DNA of 64,000 nucleotides from Distichodus sexfasciatus. Lineage: Eukaryota; Chordata; Actinopteri; Characiformes; Distichodontidae. The stretch is taken from contig JAVGVS010000181.1 of the NCBI GenBank assembly GCA_032718565.1, positions 62,001-126,000 on the forward strand, in the 5' to 3' direction. The notes below the pieces were generated by a model that was not told where the DNA came from, searched no databases, and was given only the letters and a program-made list of their open reading frames with translations. How positions within the stretch are numbered: position 1 is the stretch's first letter; every line of letters begins with the position of its first letter. The position numbers and the translations under genes were made by a program. Positions 10,901-21,400 of this stretch are shown here, in pieces.

Positions 10901-13900
10901 GGTGCTTATAGAGCTTAAAATATTGAAATAAATATATGGCCTTTATTAACAATTTATGTTTGTGTATTTTCAGATTCAACTTCCATTGTGCAAACCGGTA
11001 CAAAGTGTGTTTTATCACGATACACTGTTACATCGATGTAATGCACAGCGTCTGCCGATATCAGTTTGCTATGATACGATTTCAATCCGATTCAATTCAG
11101 GAGTCTTTAGGATTGATCGATACAAGACGATATCATATGCTGATTTAACACAATCACTTCCATTCAAATCAAATCAAATATAAATGTATAAATATAAGCT
11201 TTTTATAATATAGTAAGTAATATTGATAATAATTACTGATATTTAGTCTTTTGTCTATTTAGCTCAATTATAATAATTAATAATAATAATTACAATTGAA
11301 TTGAATGGAGTGCATTTCCCAAAAGCATATTTGCCAACTATGTTAGCAGCTAACATAGTGTACATTAGCAACTAACATAGTGTACGTTAGCAACTAATAT
11401 AGTATGCATTAGCAACTAACATTGTGTACGTTAGCAACTAAAATAGTGTACGTTAGCAACTAACGTAGTGTTCATTAGCAACTAACAGTGTACATGAGCA
11501 ACTAACAGTGTACACGAGCAACTAAAATAGTGTACGTTAGCAACTAACATAGTGTACGTTAGCAACTAATATAGTATGCATTAGCAGCTAACATAGTATA
11601 CATTAGCAACTAACATTGTGTACGTTAGCAGCTAACATAGTGTACATTAGCAACTAACATAGTGTACGTTAGCAACTAATATAGTATGCATTAGCAGCTA
11701 ACATAGTATACATTAGCAACTAACATTGTGTACGTTAGCAACTAACATAGTGTACGTTAGCAACTAACATAGTGTAGATTAGCAACTAACAGTGTACGTT
11801 AGCAACTAACATAGTGTACGTTAGCAACTAACATAGTGTAGATTAGCAACTAACAGTGTACGTTAGCAACTAAAATAGTGTACGTTAGCAACTAAAATAG
11901 CCTACGTTAGCAACTAACGTAGTGTTCATTAGCAACTAACAGTGTACATGAGCAACTAAAATAGTGTACGTTAGCAACTAAAATAGTGTACGTTAGCAAC
12001 TAACATAGTGTACATGAGCAACTAACATAGTGTACGTTAGCAACTAATATAGTATACATTAGCAGCTAACATAGTGTACATTAGCAGTTAACATTGTGTA
12101 CGTTAGCAACTAACATAGTGCACGTTAGCAACTAACATAGTGCACGTTAGCAACTAACATAGTGTACATTAGCGACTAACATAGTGTACGTTAGCAACTA
12201 ACAGTGTTGCTAACGTAGTTTTGGGAAACGAACCCCAGATTAGCCCAATGCCACCAATACTTGACCCCGATCTCGACGCCTTTAAAGGCCAGATCCCAAA
12301 AACTCAGTCCACGTCAAGTACCTGATTGTTGCAGTTGCCCACGATGAGGGTATCAGCCAGGGTGAGCTGACCAACCACCATGCCGGGCTCCAGCTGGGGC
12401 ACGCCGCCTTCCTGCAGCCGGTTGGACTTCACCACCACCGCGTTGTCGTCGTTCAAGATCATCACGGGATCAGCCTAAAGAGCCACATTCACATTTAAAC
12501 CGTTTATCAAAGCTCTGTACATCGCACGCCCCATCAACATACAATATTATATTAATACAGTGGACAACTATAATCATAAAGTCTGCAACCATACCATTTT
12601 AAATCAACTCAATTCAGCGATCGTTCTCGATGCGGGACAATATCACATGCTGAATTATCACAGCCACGTTCATTAATATGAAGTCACAAAAAACTATCAG
12701 CTAAAACTATCAGCCAGACTTTTCAAACCTCACTTTGCTTGACGACTGGTCTTACAAATACGTATGTCTGATCAATGGCTCTCATTCACCAATATTTTCT
12801 TACATTTTTTCTTAAATTTGTTCATAAGATGAGATCTTTATAGACTTTATTTTTATACATCTGTCAAATTAAAGAAGATAGATTAAAGTTAATATTTTAT
12901 TTAAAAAATTCCATGCTATAAATTTAGCAGAAGACTGCTCATGAGTGTTTTCTTCTTAGTAAACAGCTGGTGAACACGGCTCAACGTTTTCACTTTGGAT
13001 TTAGAGCTCCAGGCTTGTTGATCACAGACTCAATGTAGAACTATGTATTATTTAGGGCTGTGTGATATGACCAAAATCTAATTTCCCAATATAAGTCATT
13101 TCATATCCTGCCTACAACACAAACCTCTTCACTATTGCTAATATGGAAGGCCAAAGGTGCCACAATTTGCCTATATTTTGAAGCTAGTTTTTGAGCCTGT
13201 TTTTTATGTAAAAACACAAAAAAAACATCTGCGCTGCTCTAATAAACCAGCACTTTTTACGACGCTCTAGTGACTTGTGGTCAGATGACACTATTTATGC
13301 TGTATAATGTCTGTAAAAGGCGGAGCTTTTTACGTAGCTCTAGTAAGATGCCTTTAAGGTGAATTGTGGCACCTTCGGCGTTCCACAGAGGGGCAGGGAA
13401 GGCAGATCTGAGCACGTGCGGAGTGCTTCAGGCGTGCATTTAGGCAGAGTTAAGCGGGCGCAGACACAAGAATGTGCTTGCGTAAGCTCCACCGCACGTT
13501 CAGAATTAAGAGCTAGAACACCATAGTATTCCCTGTGCCTACATCCACGTGGCGCTGTGGTGACTCCTGCAAACCCTCACCCAAACCACTTTAATGTGAG
13601 CCAAATGCGACATGAGCTGGGAAACACAGCAGGTGCCAAAAACTGCTAAAAATATAATAAATCCTTTTAATACCCATAATAATTCTTCTAGATATATCTC
13701 ACCTCCACAAAAGCGGCGACCTCCTGCAGGACCAGGTTCCACTCCAGCTGGTCCTCCGTGTTGAAGCGCTGGGTGTAGTCCTCAATCTCCTCCGAGAGCT
13801 CCTGCAGGAGGGAAACAAGGTCTAAAATAACATGCTGCTCAGCAAATAGATACTGCAGCATTCCACCTCACTCATTCTGCGCGAAACGGGTCCAATTCAG

Positions 13901-16900
13901 TAGCACAAACAAGAGTTATGGCCTTTAACCTAAACCTGAACTCAGTTCGGCTGAAAAATATAGATGATACTATATAATAAACAATATAAAATAGACACGG
14001 CACAATATCACTTTTTATGTCCAATATTGACACTGATACATTTGAATATCTGCCGATACAGATACAAATCCAATACAGTCTCTGAGTCTTCTTTAAACAG
14101 AAAATAGAGAATAATGCTTTAAAAAATAATTATGCTGAATTATTTAACACAACATCTCAAAAATTATTCGTTTACATGCTCAACATTATGTTTAACATTA
14201 ACGTGAGGAATTTTACTCAATATTCACAAGATAGTTATTTACTACATTGCACGTGGAACAAGTCGAGATATATAAAGTACATTCAATTCAACCCCTAATT
14301 CAAACCCATGACCACTTGGTCCAGGAACGTCCTCACACTCAAGTTCTCACCTTCACCAAAACCTTCACCAGGTCCATCTTGTTGAGCAGCAAACACACCA
14401 CGATGAAGCGAGCGTAGTATCTCAACTTCTTCACCACCAGCTCTGGCCTGGAGCAAAAAGAGAGAGAGAGAGAGAGAGAGAGAGGGAAATATCTCAATAT
14501 TCATAACAATATAGAATTTCTTTCTTCAGGGATTTGTCTTTTTTGCTTTTTCATGTCTGAGCACATTTGTGATATCACTCCAAGTTGGAGTCTTCGCTAA
14601 AAGATTACTTTAACACAACCACTGACGAACGAGCTGAAGTTCAACTGCACGCTACACCACTTTAACCCTAACCGTACCATCAACATCAGAAAAATGACTT
14701 TATCAAAAATAATCGAACAATCGCCCCGCTCAACTCACCTGTCCTCCTTGTTGACCTGGTAGTAGTAGGAGCGCTGACGAATGGCCGAGTAGAAGGAAAA
14801 CGCTTCGTTTAAGTAGCTGGTTTCCGATGTACGGAGGCTGAGGAGGGGAAAGAGGAAGAAACACGAGATGAGATTCCTCGTCTGAGAAAAATCCAAAGCA
14901 TCACTGGAGTGGAGTTGACACTTACTAGTAGTGGTAGTAGAGCTGTCCAATTTTGGAAGCCACCTCCCCGATCTGCCACCTCTTGAGGCCATATCGGTTA
15001 TCCAGCACCTGCCTGTTAGCACGCAGACACACAGGCTCGGTTTTAGAACTCGGTAAGTAAAACGTTACATATGTACACGTCATCTACATTCGTGATTCAT
15101 CTAGGGGCTGGCCGATTATCAGCCTGGCCGATCGCCGGTGCCGATCTTTTGACATCAGTACCAGACATTTTTATAAACCAATAAGCTGAATTTTTTTTCT
15201 CAAATGTGTTTCTTTGCAGTCGGATTTGTTAGCCATAATGAGTTAAACAGACGTTAAAAAAGCTTTTCAGTTCAAGTTCTGTGTTGCTTTTATTTTGACA
15301 CCAAATTCTCATCCAGGGCAGTTGATAGTGAAACGGTTATGGGTGTTCTCCCAGTGATCGGAAGGTTGCAGATGCAAATCCTGGACAGGTAAAGGTACCA
15401 CTGAGGTACTCATGAGCAAGGTACCGTCCCCAAACACTGCTTCCCGGGGGCTGCTCATAGCTCCTAACCTCTGCATTTGACCCATCCGTGAAGGAGCAGT
15501 GGGCAGCTGACATGGAAAGCACCCGGGGAGCAGTGCTTGGTTACGGTACCTTACTCATGAGTACCTCAGTGGTATCTTTACCAGTCCAGGATTTGCAACG
15601 GCGACCTTTTGATCACCAGGCGAACTCCTTAAACGTTGTGCTACTAACTGCACCTATATATGTATACGTGTATATAGCTGAGATGACAACGTGACCTGTG
15701 TTGTTGCTGGAATTTCCACAGCTTAGTGTAGACATCGAAGGTCCGGCCGAAGTAGGACTGCCACTGCTTATGTCCATACTGAGGGAGATCTCTGGAGGAG
15801 AAAAAACAGAACACAGTGTTCATTTATCATCACCCTCATCATGACTGTTGTCATCATCATAATTAAGGGTCAACCGGGCCGATTATCGGGGACCGATATT
15901 GGGCATTTTGCTGATTATCGGTATCGGTGTTTAATTTTGACCATCACCAATATTAAGTAATTGCAAGGTGCGCTACTGTGGCTCCACTGCCATCTCTTCT
16001 CTCCGTGCCGTTTCCTCCTGACCCGTCTCTTCAGTCAGTTAATGTCCCTCCCACAACAGTTTCTGATTGGCTATAAGGTCACACACGCTGAGCAGCTTTG
16101 CTTTCTTCACCACAACCTTCTGCTGCTTAATTTGGAATACTAAAAGTTGAAAATTTAAGTTTCACAGTTTCATAATTTCATTAAAACGTTTATTGAATAT
16201 TATTTCAAGTGAAAATAATGTAAACAGTTTAAGTATATATAAACAATAAAGTTATTTAAATAAAGTCTTGTGTTGGTGTTTGTAAAATTCTACATTTTGG
16301 CAGATTTTTTTTTTTTTGTCGGTTCCAAATATCGATGGTCAGCAGTTAACTAGCAACAATCGGTATCGATATCGGCCCTGCAAAAACCAATATCGGTCGA
16401 CCTCTAATCATAACCACTGTGTGGTCACTGTGACAGCTTTTTAAAATGATTATTCCACATCCATGAACCTGCACTGTAGGAAATCCAGCAGAAAGAGAGA
16501 GCGGCACAGAGGAGGTTTTTACTTTATTTGTGAGGATTTGTGTCTATATTCCGTGTCATATTCTCATCACCATCCAGCATGTTAAAATAGCCAGCAGCAT
16601 GCAGACGGCTGCACCACACACACACACAGCACGACGTAAATAAACACTGTCACTTTTATCGTTGGCATTATAGTGACAGTGAAGAGAAGCACAGATAAAG
16701 AGGTTGGGGCGAGAACAGAAATGAAAGGGGGAAAAGAAAACGGGGGAGAAAGAGAGGGACTGAGAGAGAAAAGGATGGAGAGACTGGTAAAGAGAGAAAC
16801 TAACGGGAAGACAGAAAGTGCCGGGGAAGAGATAAAGTCAAAAAAGAGAGAGAGCAAGAAAGAAGAGGGAGAGAGAGGGAAGGCTGGAGGGAGGAAAGAG

Positions 16901-17135
16901 GGGGAGAGAGAGATAGTGAGAAAGAGACAGAAAGAGAGAGATCAAGAATGTAAAAAAGAGAGCGACGGTGAGAGAGAATGTGTGTGAGCGAGAGAAAGAG
17001 AAAGAAAGACAGAGAGAGGAGATTGAGAGAGAGAGAAAGAAAAATGGATAGGGTTGGAGGGAGAGAGAGAGAGAAAAGACTGATGACAGAAAGAAAGAGA
17101 CGGAGGGAAGGGGGGAGAGAGAGAGAGAGAGAAAC

Positions 17136-17166
<31 letters not shown>

Positions 17167-18446
17167 GGGGGTAGGGAGAGAATGAGAGAGAAAAAGAGAG
17201 AGGAAGTAAGAGGGGAAAGAGACAGAGACAGAGAATGAGAGAGAGAAGGAGTCAGGGAGGGAGAGAAAGAAAGACATAGAGGAAGGAGAGAAAGAGATCC
17301 AAGAGGGCTAGAGAAAGAGAATGAGAGAGAGAGAAAGAGATAGAGGGAAACTGAAAGAAAGAAAGAAAGGCAAGGCAAGGCAAATTTATTTATATAGCAC
17401 ATTTCATACACAGAGGTAATTCAAAGTGCTTTACATAAAAGGAAGTAGAATAATCATAAAAACAATAATAAAAACAATAATCATAAAAACAATAATCATA
17501 AAAACAATGATCACAGCAAAATGATTTAAAAATGATTTAAAAAATGATTTCAAATAAGTTCAAGACAGTTAAAAACAGAATGCAATCAGTTCGGACGAAG
17601 CACAGTGCTCATTCAGCAAATGCACAGCTAAACAGATGAGTTTTGAGTCTAGATTTAAATGTAGCTAATGTTTTAGAACATTTGATCTCTTCTGGAAGCT
17701 GATTCCAACTGCGGGCAGCATCATAGCTAAACGCGGATTCCCCTTGTTTTGTGTGAACCCTTGGTGTTTCTAACTGACTCGATCCTAATGATCTGAGCGG
17801 TCTGTTAGGTTTATATTCAGTGAGCCTGTCTGCAATGTATTTAGGTCCTAGGCCATTGAGTGATTTATATGTCAGTAAAAGTACTTTAAAATCAATTCTA
17901 AATGTAACTGGAAGCCAGTGTAGGGACCTGAGGACTGGTGTGATATGCAAGAAAGAAAGAAAGAAAGAAAGAAAGAAGGAGGAAGATCAAGATGGTGTAG
18001 GGAGAGAGACAAAGAGAGAGGAAGTAAGAGAAGGAGAAAGAGACAGAGAGAGAGAGGTGTAGGAGTTCTGGGGGTGACGAGGCCTGCGGTGACTCAGAGC
18101 TGTGAGGAGGATGATGATAATGACGATGATGATGATGTGATGGAATGTGATGAGTTCTGCCCATCAGCAGGAATATGAGCTGCGCTCATCCTCCTCCTCT
18201 TGCTCCCTCACTCTCTCTCTCTCTTTCCCTTGTCCCTCCTCTTCACTCTCTCGCTCTCTCCCGAAGCCACCCAAAAAAGCTAAAAAGCTCTCAGCTGTAC
18301 TGCTGTCATCAGAGAGCTGCTATGACAACACACATGGGTGGTAAAAGCAACACACACACACACACACACCAGAGGTCACCTAGTCTGTGATGGAACACAC
18401 TGTGCACATGAAACAAACACATCCATCCACAAACGATACACATGAG

Positions 18447-18477
<31 letters not shown>

Positions 18478-21400
18478 CCAATGCTGTTTGTGCTGCTATG
18501 TTCTAAGCTGTTCAGTCAACAATTCCAACCACATTCTAAATATAAAGAAAAAGGAATAATGAAATTATATAACTCATTAAACAATTAGAACTGCCACTCA
18601 ATTAGTATCGTCATGACATAATATTTAGAGACGCACGATAACATCAGAATCGTATCGGAATCGGCAGATAATTGATATTTTTTAAGTCATTGGTATCAGA
18701 TCCATAGATTGACATTTGTGACCCTCCACAGCAAAACCAGTCGCTTGTCGCAAATTTTCAAATTATGAAAGAGCATAAATCAAGCTTCAAAACGATACCT
18801 ATATCAAATGAATCGGACAACATATGACTGAGATATCAACATTCAAAGGAGTCGGGTTTCTCCTGTCACGCCAAGTGAGAAACTGAGAAATCTGCCTTTG
18901 AAGTTGACTATCGCCGTAGCACTCACAGACGCTTGGTGCGGTCGCGGCTACGTTTGTATTTACGGTAGCCTACACTGCATTCACAGCCACACGGATAGCC
19001 TACCTGCGTTAGGTTAACTGAACTCGGGAGACAAAGACGGATTCCGGAGAAATATCTTCACGCTAGTCAACGAGTGGATTTACCGTAAATACTGAAGTAG
19101 AGCGGTCAAAACAGAAACTTTTAACATTCTGCTGGAATTGAATTCCTCACCTCAAGAAAGTCACGTTTTTAGGATGGAAAGGGTAAGTTTTTCAGCGAAA
19201 TTTATTCACAACAGTACAGTATAGACCTTCCACTGTTTCAAAACATTAAAAACTAAAAATCCAACGCCACGCAACATAAACGCTAGTTTTTCTCGGAAAC
19301 CTCCGTTGCGACAAGCGACTGGTTTTGCCGTGGAGGGTCACATTTATTGCACGTGGGAAAGGTAGCACTTGTGCCAGGCCTGTCCAAAGTCTGCAGTGGG
19401 ATTTTTTTTTTTACGGTCCCCGCCTTCTGTCTTAAAATGTACGGCGTTATTTTGTGCCAAAACTCTGAGCACGCAGTGGAACGTTCACATTTGCTCTGCC
19501 TGCACGTGCAAAAATGTTTTAACGCACTTAATTGCGTGTTTGCTTCACTTGTGAGTTTGCACACGGGCTGTGTCAGAGGACACGTACCGCTGCACTTATT
19601 GTATGGTAGGTAAACGCTCTTGTCATACTTTTCTATGCAGTAGTATGCATCTCAGGAAATAGGGGGTTGTAGCTTAAAGGCTCTCTAGGCACTAGGTAGT
19701 GTCACACACGCCTATTTGACTTGGTACACCACATAGGGTGGGAAGTGACTTTTTCTCAACATGTTGTGCACTACGCTGGAAATGCTCCGCCCTTGTTCTA
19801 CTTGGCACCGTGTTAGAAATGAGTCATGGCGTTAAATAGGCGCCAAATTGCGAGAAGTGGAACTTTGGCGAGCAAAATATCTTGTCTTTACATGCTCAAC
19901 TCTGCCTGCACTCACGCTCGACTCGTTTATCGGCATCGGTATCGGCCAATAATTCCCATATCGTGCATCCTTAATAATATCACATCGATTCAGTCGGCTA
20001 TGATACAGTTTTGATTTGATTCAATTCAGGAACTAGTTCATTTGGTCAGTCATCAGATAATTCATTCAGAGTTCTGGACAGAGCAGGTTCTCGCCTCTTT
20101 AAACTGAAAAGAAAGAAAAATGAAGAAAGGAGGTAGCAAGTGAGGAAATGAGTCCAAATAATAATAGCAGTAGCGTTCTTCATCTCTTCAGGGTGCTGAT
20201 TAGAGTCAGATTTGGAATTAGGCCGCTGCTGGGAAGTTTTGGCTCGAGTCTAATTAGCGACGGAGAAGCGGGGCAGAGGAATGAGGACCAGCCACACCGG
20301 CCCTGACGTTACGCCACGATAAATCAGCTATTAACCGATTAACCAAAAAACTATAAAACTATAAACTATAAAATATGGCTGCATTTCGGATGTCTGGAAA
20401 GACTTAATACAGCACACACACACAATTTAATTGATACATTAATTAAATTATAAACAAGCCCACAGCATTAATCCAACATGAAAACATCGATCTAACACCA
20501 CATAAAGTGTAGTATCACTCTTTACTAAACAGGTTTATTTTTATTAAAGTAAAAGAGAAGTCTGGTTGAGCTCAGGAACAAAAATGCCACATGATATTTT
20601 AGCTACTTTTTGTGATTTGATATGTTAAATCAGCGCATGATATTTTTTCATATCAATCGCTGACTCCTGAGTCAAATCGCAGCAGTATCATATCGAAAAT
20701 CGTATCAATATCATATTGTAGCAGCCTCTATCTGCAGAACTCTTAATGAACATAATTGTAATTGTCTTTCGTTATTTTAGTTAGTGATTTTTTTTTTGTC
20801 ATTGTAGCGAACCACAGCACAGAACACAGCGCATCGCAACCAAATGTGTCTTTTGCATTTAACCCATCCGTGAAGGAGCAGTGGGCAGCGTTTTTAGGGA
20901 GCAGTGCTTGGGGACGGCCCTGGGGGTATCTTACTCATGAGTACCTCAGTGGCACCTTTACTGGTCCTGGACTTGAACCGGCGACCCTCAGATCACGGGG
21001 CCAACTCCCTAACCGCTACACTACAAACTGCCCCATAAAATGATGAAACGTGATTTACACTCTTAATTACACTATTAATTGTTAATGTCCCGGTCCGGGA
21101 CTTGAAGTATAGTCATGAGCAAGGTACCCTCCCCCAGCACTGCTCCACAGGCAATCACTTCGAGTGATTATTTCATTTGTAGGTCTTTTTCCAGGGATTT
21201 CTAATCAAAGAGAAGAAAAAGTGATACTTAAACCAATACATGACTGCTTTAGAGATTTTAAATGAAGAAATACTGCCACACAAAACTTAATCTCAATGGT
21301 TTTTTGGCATATGTTTAATTCTGAGAATTTTTCCATCATGTTCTTAGCCCCAAAAGTTTTACCTGCACATAGGCTTAAAAAGTCACCAAATAAAAGACCA

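Noticed and set aside
11308..12236. CRISPR-like repeat array
   Set aside because: The 22-bp units are directly tandem with no unique spacers, and the genome is a vertebrate's; it is a minisatellite.
17609..17950. Host protein gene
   Set aside because: The sequence is the known LINE polyprotein C-terminus pattern, truncated at its 5' side and followed by a LINE 3' end.
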